Numbered from the stretch's first letter, positions 12,201-24,419 are shown. The stretch: 64,000 nucleotides of DNA from Collybia mongolica (GCA_013420905.1 JAAXNY010000008.1:2480001-2544000), one strand, 5' to 3'. Numbers and translations are program-made. Notes: generated by a model from the letters alone, not told the origin.

Positions 12201-14989
12201 AGGCAGATGCACATAAGGCTCGGGAACTCGCTCGGCAGATGGAGGATGCTCTGGAGGATGCAGAAAAGAAGATGTTAGTGGACGAAGAGGCCCTTACGGA
12301 GCTCAAGAACAAGATTGCTTCCCTTGAACGTGAACGACAAAGGGAGGCCAATATGACTCAGGAGGCGTCCCGAAATCCCTTCGCAGAAGTCGGTCCAACT
12401 GAAGCTGACCTCGAGGCCCTGGAGAGTGAACTGGACAATGCCAATAAGGAAATCGCGAAATTAACGACTTTGTTGAATCAATCTCCCGCACGGAAGGCAA
12501 TGGACATGGCTAAAGATACCAAGATTGAAATGTTGGAGCGAGAGAAGGAGGAGTTTTTGGAACGGAATAAAGCATTGCGAATGACTGTAAACGAGATGAG
12601 CACACCTCATAAGGTGATTAATGCCAGCGGTATCTCGCCCATTCACCGACAAGTTTTATCGATGTCTATCCGAGCTCCCAAGACCCCCGGCGCCCCGCTC
12701 AAAGACGTAGGCATATCAAATAATATTTTTTACTCGTCCTTACCAAACAACTATCTAGATATCATGGCTCAACAACTCATCGGCAGACCCTACAGTGTCC
12801 CCACTCATCGCAGAAATTAACCGCTTACAACAAGAACTGGATCTCGCAAATGATAGCATCGATGATAAACTGGACAAATTAGAAGATGCAGGTCTCGGCG
12901 TAGTGGGACTGACTCGCAAGCTGGAAGATGCTCGTTCCAAGATTTCCACCTTGGAAGATGAGATCGCAAGGCTGTCACGGAAAGAAGAGCGCCGCCTCAA
13001 TCGTTTGGAGAGAGCACGATGCAAGAAGTGCCACACTAAATTTGACCTTTTTGCCTTGGCCCAAGCAGATGAAAGGTATGTCACTAATGTAGTTAACACC
13101 GCCTCCCGACCTTGATCACGCTTTGAAGCTCGTTAGAGATATCCAGGGACTATCTTCCGACAGAACCCCCCACACCTCCCACTAAAACAAGCGAAGCATT
13201 GCGAGCAAACTTGAAAAACGTGAATTCTCAACTCGAATTGATGAAGAAAGAATGGGAGGATGAAAAGCACCAACTGGTTGGCGAGAAGGCTGTTCTGCAA
13301 GACACTACTAATAAGCTGAATGCCCAAGTGCGTAATGCGAAGGAGGAGGTTCGAAAAGTTGCTGAGAACGAACGGGCGTGGGAGCACACGAGGGCAGGTA
13401 TTCAAGGGGTTCGTGTGAGCGTTGCGCCAGGTAGATTGATGATGTTTACGCCGTCTTTAGGAACTCGACCAAGCCAGGAAAGCCATAGCAGATCTAGAAG
13501 CCAATCTCAAAACCGAAAGAGCACAGCTAAGAGCCTTGACAACAGAGCAAAACCGTATTCAACGCGAAAAGGACAATGTAACAAATCAGTTGCACAGAAC
13601 TGAATCAGTAAGATAATTTATATCGCTCCTCATTTAAAAGTGTCGAAAATATCTGTCCCGTTCCCGCAGGATATGAACGATGTCAAACACCAGCTCCAGA
13701 AGTACAAGCGAGAGAATCATGACTTGGAGACAGAACTGAGAGGTCCGAACGCGTCACAATTCAAATACGCTACCGACTCACCTCTCCACAGAAAATGCCA
13801 ACGTAGAGCAGAAAGCTCATTTGCTGGAGATCCGGGTGGCTGAGAACAACGGCACTATAGATCAACTGCGACAAGAACGAGCACTACTTGCAGTAGATCA
13901 TAAGGAGCTGCAACGCCGTTTCTCAGAGATATCAGAGGTAAAACTGACATCTGATAACTGAAAAAACACTTACAACCTCGCCCTTCCAGCAAGCAAATCA
14001 GCTGCGTCATGAATACGCAGTTTCCTCAACATCACACGATAATCGCCGCCATCAACTCGATCTTCACCTTCTCGAGATAGATGATCTACGTCGAGCCCTC
14101 TCAGATAGTGCCGAGGAATTACAGAGAGCAGAAATGGAAAAAGATCGCATATTCACAGAGAAGAACGACGTAGCGAGGACGGTCGCAGTACTCGAATCTG
14201 ATCTCCGACGTGTCAGGAAGGACGCCGAGGCATTCGGACGCGATCTAAAACTTTTGCGAATAGAAAAGGAAAAGCTGGAGACCAAGCACCTAGACGAACT
14301 CTCTCGACTAGAAAGATCGCAAAAACAGAGTCAAACACAAATTCGATTACTAAACGAACAGCTAGAGACCCAGAGAGCAAAGACCGGCCGAGCCCGAGAG
14401 GAGCTAAAGAGTCATGTTTGTGCTGTGTATGTTCCTTGGAGTCTGTTCCATGAGTCGAGTCTAACTCTGAAGATTAGTGACGAGCAGCGATTATCAACAA
14501 TCAAAGTACAACACAATAAGGAATGCAAAGGCTTGATCGTACAGATTAGGTATCTGAAAGCAAAGTTCACCCGAGAATCGTCGTTACGTTGCGACCTCGG
14601 ATACCAGAAACAATATTTACTTGTTCTGTTGTCCAGATTCGAAAAGAGGTCGGTTTGTTCGACTTCCTTTTGGCATTTGAGTGCTCACGAGATATGGTGT
14701 TCAGTGAGCAAACGATTTTTGCTTCTATAGCCCGGATAGGATTCCCGGTCCCCCTACCATCACCACCAGAAAAACCAAGACGGTTGAAAAGTGCCGCGCT
14801 TGCTGTTATTTTCCTATCCCGTGCCCGGTAAGCAATATAATTGAAATGGCAGTGGTACACAGGTTTAGCGATAATCCCAGGCGCGCGAGTAATCTGTGGC
14901 GAGAACAGAGTTCATCGAAACAGGCTGTTGCGGCAGCATTAGAAGATGTCCGACGGCGACGAGCGATGATTACAGTATCCACAGCATGA
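9268..14989 (+). CDS. Long coiled-coil protein with C-terminal PACT domain (Pcp1/Spc110/pericentrin-like)
   Basis: Eleven exons: 9268-9894, 9953-12706, 12759-13075, 13147-13414, 13461-13607, 13670-13742, 13792-13937, 13990-14415, 14473-14648, 14705-14827, 14863-14989. They sum to 5,184 nt, or 1,727 aa. The first third is disordered and Ser/Pro-rich with many SP/TP sites. The middle is an almost unbroken coiled coil, interrupted by a CKKC pair near the end of exon 3. The C-terminus gives LGYQKQYLLVLLSRFEK followed across an intron by SEQTIFASIARIGFP. This matches the PACT signature that targets pericentrin, AKAP450 and fission yeast Pcp1 to centrosomes or spindle pole bodies. A basic tail follows. 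Inferred role: spindle-pole-body scaffold that recruits gamma-tubulin complexes. The PACT match and joined frames are well supported; the exact orthology is not. Confidence 0.85.
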
Positions 14990-15227
14990 TTATTTTAGGT
15001 TTCAAACTTTTGGTTTTCGCTTTGTTGTAATTTTTGATGTATTTTTGACCACCTACCTATAGCATAATGATGAGCCTGACGAATCCAAGCGCTTGACGTG
15101 ATTATCCGGACGTTATTTTGATAGCTCAGCCAACCATGAGCGTACCTTCAACAGAAAACCAAGTGGATCCGTTATTCTAAATGGAAGGTATTACTAAAAC
15201 CATTAAAATAAAACTAAACGTTCGTCT

Positions 15228-16320
15228 TCAGGTCGAAGGAGGTTTCTGTTGGCGTCGTTCTGACACAATTCGAACAGCATCTTTGGAGAAAATATAGGAG
15301 AAACCACTCCATATGGTGGTCGTGGCTACGACCCATCTAAAAGGCTTATGAGCTGCAATACCCTTCAGAAGGAGTTGACACAGACTGAAAAGCTTGAAGT
15401 GGAACACCCATTGCGTAAGGAATGAGAGGACTGATCGTGGTGACACCCATCAACCCGAGTTGAAGTGCTGTATTAACCTTACACAGCTGAGTAAACCTCA
15501 TTACGTGAGTCGCAAGGACAACTTACCTTGCTAATGGCTGTAGGTCTGACCTCCGCCGAAGGTATCGAAAAATCCCAGTAACGCGAAAATGTTTTCTGAC
15601 GGAGAATTGCGGGTGAGGGGAGAGACACGTATAAGGTGGCGTCATTGGCGTACAGGCTCTGGTAAGGAGGTATAACGGATGTAAAATGCAGAAAAACTCA
15701 GGAGAACGTCGCGTCCAAGGATTACAACAGCCAAAGGGACTGTAATTTACATATGAGCAAAAGGATCTATGGCGTGTAAAATATGTACCTGGTAGTAGAC
15801 CCTGCATTGCCAAAGTCACGGTAAGCGTCGTCATTAACGTTTTATCCGCAGCAGGATCGAGAATGGTTCCAAGAACAGTTTGCATATTGAAACGGCGGGC
15901 CAAATATCCGTCAGCCTTGAAGATACCTTCAGATTTATTTCAAATTACTCCAGAAATGCAGAGGCAGACCAGATCTGTGAGACCGGCATACACCAAGAGC
16001 GTCGTCGCGAGTGTAAAGTCGTTCTGCAGAATCGACCAGCCGAGAACTGGACAGGCGGCAATCCGCGACAGGGTCAACACGTTTGGTAATGTGTATATGT
16101 TCTCTCGATGAGTAGGTTTAGTTTTTGGAGGTTGAGGAACTCCCGTTGATCCAAGCGTTGCATATTTTCGAATAAGGACCGGATTTAGAAAAGATCGAAG
16201 AGTCCGGGGTGTGGGGTCCCGATTCCACAGTGAGTTGTAGTGAAATGTTCGGGGTAAGGAAGGACGACAACATTGACGCTGTACGACTCGGAATAATAAG
16301 GATGTGGTCGTCCTCAGCAT
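15228..16320 (-). CDS. CRD1: Cardiolipin synthase, CDP-alcohol phosphatidyltransferase family
   Basis: Condenses CDP-diacylglycerol with phosphatidylglycerol to make cardiolipin in the inner mitochondrial membrane. The N-terminus is Arg-rich and free of acidic residues for its first ~35 residues, as expected for a mitochondrial presequence. The domain opens with NIYTLPNVLTLSRI. After an intron, the joined exons give the full catalytic motif D-x2-DG-x2-AR-x8-G-x3-D-x3-D (TDLADGYLARRF... then GTILDPAADK). Later exons give VPLAVVILGRDVLLSFSAF, RYWDFSIPSAEVRPTAISK and a terminal WVVATTTIWSGFSYIFSKD. The end runs tail to tail with the PACT gene (239 bp). The exact splice of the penultimate intron near 15330-15370 is uncertain. 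Confidence 0.85.
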
Positions 16321-16753
16321 CTTCTTGGCCCCAGAGCGTGGGAATCATGTTTGAGACCACCCCTCGGCTAAAGTAGTAAACAAACGTTAACTACTACATA
16401 CTATCGAAATGCAAGATGTGTAACCGGAATTTTTATCAAACCCTTACCAAAGCCTTGGATATTTGGTAAACCTTGAGTATGCTATGTCTCTGAAAGTTGG
16501 ACAATTTTAGAGGAAGTCCTTGAGATGTCTGTGACTGTCCCAAAAAATCTGCAAAAAATAGTGAAAAATGGCAAAAAGCGGAACAATACATTTCTGTAAC
16601 AGTCAATGTTTTGAGAGGCATCATAATTATGCATTTATAAGAATCAAAAACTAGGATACAGCATTCCGCTCAAAAATGGCTGACTTGCATGGTACATACA
16701 CATGTGCATTACTTGTATGCTATGGGCATTTACAGGGCCTCCAGGTGCTCCAG
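16321..16753. other. Intergenic, AT-rich
   Basis: It contains the promoter of the cardiolipin synthase gene and the 3' flank of the MFS gene. I see no gene or repeat. Confidence 0.4.
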
Positions 16754-19243
16754 TCAAGTTTGGAAGCGGAAGTTGGGATGAAGGTATCCCAGTTGCTCAA
16801 CTTCCTCAGGACTTTTACCTGCCAATCGATAATCTCGTTCTCCACGGTCACGTTTCCTGTTTTCCCAATGAAGAAACAAGAAACAAAGGAAAGTAAGCAT
16901 ACAAGCAGCAGTGCTGGTGGCCAAATTGAGAGAGTTCCCGTTGTGATAGTTTGGAGCATCAGTGGGTAAATATGTCCAGACACTAAAATAAAGTGAAGGT
17001 ATCACTGACTTGAACAGAGGGATAAATGTTGAGTGGCTCACGCAATCACAGATCCAAATGTTCCAATTCCTGGAGCAAATGTTTAACCTACAGTGTCACT
17101 TTGTAGCTATTGTAAAGGCGTACCGGGGATGATGGCTGTGGTCGCTGCTCGAACAGTATCAGGGGCTGCATTATCTGTTCCCCATGCTAGGAACTAATAA
17201 ATTAGGGTCAGTCAAGCCAATAAAATTAAACGAGGGATATTTTATACCAGTGGTCCAGTTAGAGAGCCTCCAGTAATCACTAGAAAGCAAGCAGCATAAC
17301 TGGATAGATTCAAGGGTCAGTAGGGAATGAGATGGAACCGAATACAGCTTGATACCGTGCATGAGAGTCCTTGGATCCTACTGCAATCCCGTACCCCCCA
17401 ATCATGAGAAGCCCAGACAAGATGATTGGAACCGCCCTTTGTTTCCTGCGGTATGAATAATAAGCGAAAATGATTGCCCAAATGGCCCCTGAGACATATG
17501 GTGGCACTGTGCGCAGTTGGGATTCGACAACGGCTGTGGGCTTTTCAGTGAGTGTGGGGTAAAATGGTATTAGAGAAACGACAAACTGTAATGACCGACT
17601 ACCAGCCAGAAATGTTAAAAATATGCGCGAACTTATCTGTAACAAGTACGCACGTGTTGCTACTACAGTAGGCATGAACAAACTCAGTCCTTGGAAGGAA
17701 ATGTTGACCATCAAGTAGCATATAGCGCAGATCGTCGTCTGGGGGCCTTTTGTAAAACTAAAAGGCCAGAGGATTCTAGTACGAAACACTTACACTTAAA
17801 CTGAAAGACCTAAGTACTAATTTTAGTGTGGTGCGCTCTTTACGACCATGCGTCTGAACGACTTGATCAGCATCTATGCGAGCGAGAGCAAGGGATCGTT
17901 CTTCTTCATTCAGCATGCGGGTATGTTGTGGATCGGTAGGAATTATGAGGAAGCAGAGAAGCCCAAACCCCGTGGTAATTATACCTATTATAATATCCAT
18001 AAGATGCATAAGAGAATGTGCCAAGGATAAATGCCTACCTTCTACAAGGAATATCTTAGGAAGAAACATCAAGATTCAGCAGCTGCTCTTCAATCCTGGG
18101 TATATACTATTACCTTTCTCCAAGATTTCACCATCCCAATATCGGGTAGAGATAGAATACCAGAAGCGAGTAATCCACCAACTGGAGGTGCCAGCATTCA
18201 CAATCTTAACAAATGTCTTTAGTTTTCTGGGGGGTAAAGAAACTCACATGCACCAGCCAAGGACGGAGACACTCCGAAAAATATTCCAATTCGGAGAACT
18301 AATTCTGAACGACGATAATACTAGATGTACGTTCAGTTTGGGATGAGCAGCCACATTAAACATGCTAACCCTGGAAAGAATGTAGGTCAAGCCAGACTTG
18401 ACAGTTTATTAGTACACCTGCATCAGCGCTATCAGGGCACATACCAATGTCCCTCCCTCTGCCAATCCAAGGAACACTCTTGTCACGATGAGGCCTGTGT
18501 ACGATTGGACAAAAGCGGTTCCAATTGTAATAACTCCGAAGCTTGTCACAAGGCCCGCCAGCCACATTGAGCCAACCCGTTTGAGTGTAAGGTTGGAAGG
18601 GACCTCAATCGCGATATACTGCTCGTCCCGGGCAGACACAACTGTGATTAGTGTATGTATAAACAATACAGAATTGAACACACAAAGAGATAGAAGATGG
18701 TCAGGGCAACATTATAATCAAACCCTGACATCCCAAGGTCACCCTCAATTCCTTGTTTCGCATGAAAATATGTGAAAATTCTGTTAAATGCAATATCGAA
18801 TACTCACCTGCTATTTTCGCATTACCTATGGCAGGATAGAAAAAGTACTGTAAGCTTGGTGCGGTCAAGTTTGAAACCAATGTATACACAACCTATAGCG
18901 GTCCTTTTGGGTAGTATATTACTACCTGCCAGTATAACGATCGTACCCGTTCCTCTCACCTATCAATGAAATTGGTGCAATCTATGATGACATTCATCAG
19001 TGCATACATAATACTTTACAGAATCAACCCACATGTAATTGTGAACAATGGTAGCAAAGTTAAATCCAATTTTCTTACAAGTCGTTTCTCAGCAACAGGG
19101 TCGATCCTGATTGCCTTGGACTCAGAGAGGTCAGAAGACCCTGACTTTGAGTGGGGGTTTTGGGACATAATCTGGCCTTCGTCCATTACTGAATCCCTGT
19201 GTTTCTCGTCGATGACCATAGTGGTAGGAGATAAGGTGCGCAC
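16754..19243 (-). CDS. MFS transporter, Dal5/allantoate-permease (ACS) family
   Basis: A proton-coupled organic-anion carrier of the plasma membrane; the family includes allantoate, nicotinate and pantothenate carriers. The cytosolic N-terminus (start 19243 or 19219) leads to KRLVRKLDLTLLPLFTIT, typical of TM1. Further exons give IGNAKIAG, the TM4-5 region GLIVTRVFLGLAEGG, TM6 MDIIIGIITTGFGLLCFLII followed by PTDPQHTRMLNEEERSLA, TM7-11 in 17310-17789, and the tail RDYRLAGKSPEEVEQLGYLH, a family hallmark. The stop is at 16754-16756. I could not join the exon ending near 19025 to IGNAKIAG (about 18825) in one frame, because the expected DRSN segment is missing or hidden in a microexon. The gene may therefore carry a lesion near its 5' end. 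Confidence 0.75.
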
Positions 19244-19753
19244 TATTGCCCACCATTTCTAGCAGTGCTTATGGGAAAATAACGGCGTTATTATGTGTCA
19301 TTGGGCCTAAACTGTGTTGGAGCTTGTGAGCGTATGGGACAAAAACTACAATTCGGCGCGTGTTCGAAAAGTCCCTCTCATGACCTTGGAAGTCCTTGGG
19401 CGTCCCGAAGGGATCGTCCGAGGATTCAAAACTTCGAGGCAGATTTTGGGCTATGATTCTGTGTAGAAGGTGTGTGTTCAAGTTGAAGTTGATGGTTTTG
19501 ATCAACATATCACATGCTCACAATCCACACGTTATTTTTAAACCCTCATGCGATTCTTATTAGGCTTTAAAGTTTCTTTATTTCTCGCTTATGCTCTAGG
19601 TTCGAGTCAAAGCGGAACCCTAATGTACACGCATTCCACATTACGTGGGTTGTCCCATCCTTCTAGTCCTTCAAGGGCAGGTCAATGTTCTTCAGGCCAT
19701 TCAGAGCAATCTGAAAGTGTAATCGGTCAATTCTTTTCCCACTGGATAGCAAG
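19244..19753. other. Intergenic, MFS promoter side
   Basis: No gene was recognised. It includes the upstream region of the MFS gene and the 3' flank of the BTB gene. Confidence 0.35.
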
Positions 19754-20692
19754 TTATAACGGAGGACATACCGATGATATTGCTTTTTCTATTTCTGCTG
19801 CTAATATATGTGAAAAGTCTTCCAGGTCTTCAGCGGCCCTATCTTTACAGACAATACAATTTTTGGCTTCTTCGACAGCAGCCTTCATCAAGTCGTACTT
19901 TTTGACGGTCTCTCCCCAAGGTAAACCCCGGACCTCTTCAGAAACCTGACTCAGCCACGTCACCCACCACTTCCGGGGCCCTGGGTGACCCGGACCATGT
20001 ACCTTCCGCCTCTTATCGCGACCCCCAGCCCGGGGGCAAGTCAGGCAAGTTGTCCATACCCTGTCGTCGTCAGGAGTTGATGCGTTTGCCAATTGCAGGA
20101 TCCGGGAAGCCGCTATTTCCCCGCATCTGCGGTGGTATTCCTGTAATCGATAGAACATAGCTGCAGAAATGTATTCCAGCTCTTCGACGAAAGGAACTGT
20201 TATTGGCTGACGGAGTGTAAATCGTGCGGCTTTCCGTGCCTCGACTGCCCACCCATATCTGCATGCAATCGCAAATACCCGCAAAGATTGCGTTTCGATG
20301 AAGCGTGGCTCTATGAGTACCTTCCGTGTGTATTTCTGTATGCCCTCCATTTCGAGTTTCATCGCTGTCTGTATAACCAGTTGTAGGTCTTTTAAGGATG
20401 ATATAGGTGCCGGCTCTTCAACGCTAATCGGATAGCACAACCTTAACAACATTTCTAGAGTATGTTTGTCTTCGGACATCAAAATCACAGGAATGCCATC
20501 TTCAACGTTATCTGGCTGAGGTAGGGTAAACGTTGCATCGAAGAAAGGCGACGCCAGTGATAAGAGGAGTTTGAAGAGGCGGAAATCAACGGGTGGGTCG
20601 TCTGAAGAACGAAGGATGATATCTGCATTTGGATTGTCAAATGGATGGTCCGCAGGTTTTGCAGCCAGGATAACATCATGATGATCCGTCAT
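19754..20692 (-). CDS. BTB/POZ-domain protein
   Basis: One exon, 312 aa from the ATG at 20692; 27 in-frame residues upstream look like leader. The BTB fold covers roughly residues 10-115: NPNADIILRSSD, then VDFRLFKLLLSLASPFF, where a typical BTB has 'fkvhk.iLa..S..F', then a helix before LLRLCYPI. A helical region follows. Then comes a Cys-containing part (TTCLTCPRAGG and NCIVCKDRAAEDL) that could bind a metal. Agaricomycetes have large expanded sets of such BTB proteins, most without known partners. BTB proteins commonly dimerise or act as Cullin-3 adaptors, but nothing here shows which. Confidence 0.8.
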   Translation of the reverse strand: MTDHHDVILAAKPADHPFDNPNADIILRSSDDPPVDFRLFKLLLSLASPFFDATFTLPQPDNVEDGIPVILMSEDKHTLEMLLRLCYPISVEEPAPISSLKDLQLVIQTAMKLEMEGIQKYTRKVLIEPRFIETQSLRVFAIACRYGWAVEARKAARFTLRQPITVPFVEELEYISAAMFYRLQEYHRRCGEIAASRILQLANASTPDDDRVWTTCLTCPRAGGRDKRRKVHGPGHPGPRKWWVTWLSQVSEEVRGLPWGETVKKYDLMKAAVEEAKNCIVCKDRAAEDLEDFSHILAAEIEKAISSVCPPL

Positions 20693-21390
20693 TTGTAATA
20701 GGATTTCTTGTTCCTTGCCCTGATAGTGGGTATGAATCTTCCTTCGAGAGCGGTAACAATAACCAAAGACCAAGCTTTACCCCAAACACGAGGCATCATA
20801 GGCGCCGAGACGTCTCCAAACCATGATTTAAACCCATTCAGCATAAACTGGCATGATACAAGAACCCTACGGCGACGGAGGCACGCGCCGTCGTGGAATA
20901 GATAGAGCCAGGATGAAGGATACACTAGATCACACTTCTCACTTCCATGGTGCCAAGCAAAGCTTCCTTCACGAAGGGTTTGACATTATCCCACACGAGC
21001 CATAACTGCTTCCTCTCAGCTTTCCCACTCCCTTTCATTTGGTCTACCGAGGCGATTCCTTCCGAATGTCCTTAGCTCTCATTGGTAGGAAGATGTCAGT
21101 ACAGTGAACATAGTAAACCATGGTGGCGCAAATAGTACAGCGAACGTAGTAAACCATGGTGGCGCAAATGATCAGAAATACATGGTACAGATCATTACAA
21201 ACAGAATCCCGCTCGTGTTGAACCAAAACATGCGTGATGAGCTCCAAAAACTATAAGCCGAAAGGCTGAAGGAGGTAAATTCAGAGAGGTCCCTATGGTA
21301 CTCAACGTCCTTTCATGACTGTGTTTTTTTCATTTTCCAGAAAGGTCGTTGGGGTTAGTGGAAGGGAGTAGTGCGTATGAATAAGCTTTC
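20693..21390. other. Intergenic region with short tandem duplication
   Basis: It lies between the BTB gene start and the RING gene end. It holds two copies of a 36-bp unit (21098-21169). No gene is supported; the small open frames look random. Confidence 0.4.
21098..21169. repeat. Two-copy 36-bp tandem repeat
   Basis: The unit at 21098-21133 is repeated at 21134-21169 with two substitutions (AGTACAGtGAACa against AGTACAGcGAACg). Both copies share AAACCATGGTGGCGCAAAT. It is a recent tandem duplication in noncoding DNA. Confidence 0.85.
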
Positions 21391-22268
21391 TTATGCTGTT
21401 GATGACCTCCTTCGCTTAGCCGGACGTCGTAGTTCACTACTAGTTGTTCCTAGTCGTAGATGTCTAGTCCGCGGTGAAATGATTGGCGGTTCATAATTCC
21501 TGTGGGTTTCTGGGAAAGGATGACTCAGGCCCTGCATCGGCAACGAAGGCGCAGGATCGATCTCTAGTGGTTCTAACAATCGTCTATTCGAATAAATGAG
21601 TGACGATTAGTTCGACGGATAAAATATAATGAAGTAGGGATGGACTTACTGATCCTGAACCCTCGAGAGCCGCCGTTTTATAATCTCACGCTGATTGCGT
21701 AGTTCATCTCTCTCCCGTTCCATTTTAATGGCATGTTCCTTGGCGAGGCGGGTAGCATTAAGAAGACTTAGCATGGCTGCTCCGTGAGCCTCCGCACGTT
21801 TACGCCACATTTCACAGTTTACTCTAAGGGCCGAATTCTCGGCGTTCAAACGCCCGTTCTCGATAGCAATTTCTGTCGTGGATGAAATTCTGCGGGGTGA
21901 CCTTGATCGCTCGCCGAGATGCAGCTTACGTACGCTGGGCGTAACATGGGGGCGTAAATGCGAAGGTACGACGGCGAGGTCGACGGAAGCTTGTTGCAAA
22001 TTGAGTCAATAAGTTGTAAATATTGAAGCAACTCACCAACAGTGTATCTCGTTCGGCACGTTGGACAAGTATGAAGTGTCGAGTATTCCTTGATGGCACC
22101 GATAGCTCGAATAATGCAATTATCACAAAAGACATGACCTACATGAGTCTCAGGACATGAGTTCAGGAGGGCCACACTAAGAAAAAGGAAGAAAGGGGAC
22201 ATTAACATACCACACGGAAGAGCCACTGGGCACTGGAGCTCTTCTATACATATGTTGCAAAGTTGCAT
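21391..22268 (-). CDS. RING finger/coiled-coil protein, probable E3 ubiquitin ligase
   Basis: Exons join as follows: MQLCNICIEELQCPVALPCG, then HVFCDNCIIRAIGAI...TCPTCRTRYTV, then ASVDLAVVPSHLRPHVTPSV, then a coiled coil, then a tail after the intron near 21600-21650. The RING is C3HC4 with all eight ligands (CxxC, C-x-H, CxxC, CPTC) at the extreme N-terminus. A charged coiled coil follows (about 21650-21860). The tail ends RRPAKRRR, a likely nuclear localisation signal. The same architecture, including the VP..L...V.PSVR linker after the RING, is found in the plus-strand gene at 39281, so the two are paralogues. E3 activity is inferred from the RING only. Confidence 0.8.
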
Positions 22269-23723
22269 GATGTACTGCGATTCGAGAGGTTGTGCTAAAT
22301 GTTGGGGAGTTGGATTCGCTGGTTGCAGAAGCCTTCGCTTATATGTTTATTTCGAAATCCAAATAGGCCAAACCAATTACACCCAATACCGATCGCGCGA
22401 AATGATTTGTTGTACAAATTATTACTCCTCTCTGCAGGTCGTCTTGCGTTTCAGTTGATGACCGAGACAACAGTTCCCGATTCTCTGTGATACTCGGCAG
22501 GTTCAATACCGGACTAACGACCAGACTAGAAATGCATTTTCAGCAGCAGGCGGATGATATGGGGTTGTAGCCAGATGGAACCCGGAACCGCTTATGCGTG
22601 CGATTTCTAAGGGATCGAATAAGGGATGAGCAGCATCGGAGGCTCGAAAAGACCGCGTTCGTATTTGGAAAGGTCTGCTATGAACACGGATAGATTTTTG
22701 ATGGATCTTGATCCTCAGTGCATCAATCCATGGTTTGGGCTAAATAATGGATGCCTCCCCGTTGAACTGGACTGGCAAAGTGAGCGGCATAGGTTGATTT
22801 TTTCGGCCCCAAGGTAATCCAAAACGCTGGGACATGCCGTGAGGCGAATCGACATAGTCTTGACAAACGTCGTCAGAGCCAGTACTTTAATATCGTGTGA
22901 ATTAGTCGGTGGATATTTACCCCCGACATGATCAACGTGTATGCAAAAGCACAAGCTCATTTGATATGAAAGCTCCCTTTATATGTGACCATAGCCTATT
23001 TCCTGGAAGTTGGAACATGCTTTATCCTGATGACACCTATATTTGGCGAACACTCACGCTCCATGGACGCCTATGGAAAGTTAGAAATATGATCCGCACA
23101 CCTTGATCGCTTTGTAGAACCCTGAACGTTCCGAGCCCCGGCGCCTACGTTCTAAGTAAGTTCCAAGTATGCAGATGGGTATACCAGTGGATGAGAGTCC
23201 GGCGAGAAGGGTATTAATATTGGTCTCATTATCACTTTCAATGGTTGTGTGATTTCTTTGTGTTTGGCTCGGAATTCAAGGTTGGCTGCTAGAAAGCAGG
23301 TTGGATACCAACCCTAGGCTTTCAATCTGGCGGTAATGGTAACACCCATACTGAATGAACTTCGTCGACGGTAAAACGATAGCAAGAACTGGGGATGTCT
23401 AGATGACACTGGATTGGCGTTCTTATTAATCCTAGACATATGGATAGTATGTGCATCAAAGAATTTCCGTCAAGGTGGCCTCACTTGGCTTCCTCAGCTA
23501 TGTAGACAGTGGCAAGGATATATAACTTTGCCTTCAAGTTCAAGTTGGTATGAAAGAGGAAGTGGTGACAGCGTCACGCCGTGACATTTTAGTTTTCTTC
23601 GGCATTTTGCGGTAAATGTGCAGGACTGAAAATTAAGGTTTCAGCCACCTGCGCGGAAACTACCTAGACCAAGATACTTTCAACGCAGGTAGGCGCAGCG
23701 ACAGACCACCCAATTCCGACAAA
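22269..23723. other. Long intergenic region upstream of RPL11
   Basis: About 1.45 kb with no supported gene. Open frames at 22626-22817 (+), 22715-22960 (-) and 22909-23106 (+) overlap each other and match nothing I recognise. The last few hundred bases should contain the ribosomal-protein promoter. A palindromic TGACAGCGTCACGCCGTGAC stretch lies near 23565-23585. Confidence 0.4.
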
Positions 23724-24419
23724 ATGGTCAGTAAATTGCACAGGTTTCCAGTATCCCAAAACCTGTATTTAACGTGGTGTTCATTGACACAGGCCGACCA
23801 AAAAACGACGCCCACCAACCCCATGAAGGAGCCTCGCATTGACAAGCTCGTCATTAGTGCGTTCAACACAATCATACCATAATCTATACCAATATCTGTT
23901 TATTAGACATCTCTGTTGGTGAATCTGGTGATCGCTTGACCCGAGCATCCAAGGTTCTGGAGCAACTTACTGGCCAGACACCCGTCACTTCAAAAGCCCG
24001 TTATACAGTGCGCACTTTCGGTATTCGTCGTAACGAGAAGATCGCCGTGCACGTCACCATCCGTGGCCCAAAGGCCGAGGAGATCTTGGAGAGAGGCCTG
24101 AAGGTTAAGGAGTACGAGCTGAGACGCAAGAACTTTTCGGAGACTGGCAACTTCGGTTTCGGAATCCAAGAACATATTGATCTAGGTGCTCGATATGACC
24201 CCGGGATCGGTATCTTTGGAATGGATTTCTATGTGGTGATGGGACGACCGGGTGCACGGGTGGCGAGACGAAAGCAGAAGAAGGCGAGGATAGGCTTCCC
24301 TCACCGAATTAAGAAAGATGACACGATGGCATGGTTCAAGCAACGATTCGACGGTATCATCTTGGTGAGTTGCCCCTTTCATTGTCAGTTTCACCTCTTC
24401 ATATTTTTCACAGAAATAA
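23724..24419 (+). CDS. RPL11: 60S ribosomal protein L11 (uL5)
   Basis: Component of the large ribosomal subunit that contacts 5S rRNA at the central protuberance. Exon 1 codes only the ATG (23724-23726). Introns lie at 23727-23792, 23857-23906 and 24365-24413. The second exon gives [20 protein letters not shown] and the third [20 protein letters not shown] and the rest of the protein. The last exon gives only Lys plus the stop, so the protein ends FDGIILK. Length is 176 aa, normal for the family. Conserved segments include [20 protein letters not shown] and [20 protein letters not shown]. An alternative last acceptor at 24498 would give Val-stop, but the 24413 site has the better pyrimidine tract and a normal intron length. 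Confidence 0.95.

Noticed and set aside
13961..14060. CRISPR or regular repeat arrays anywhere in the window
   Set aside because: No set of evenly spaced identical repeats was seen; the organism is eukaryotic.
19595..19612. GGTTCGAGTC, a tRNA B-box-like match
   Set aside because: No A-box at the right distance and no cloverleaf pairing could be found.
22626..23106. Possible small gene(s) upstream of RPL11
   Set aside because: Overlapping frames on both strands, no recognised domain, and no convincing splice chain.
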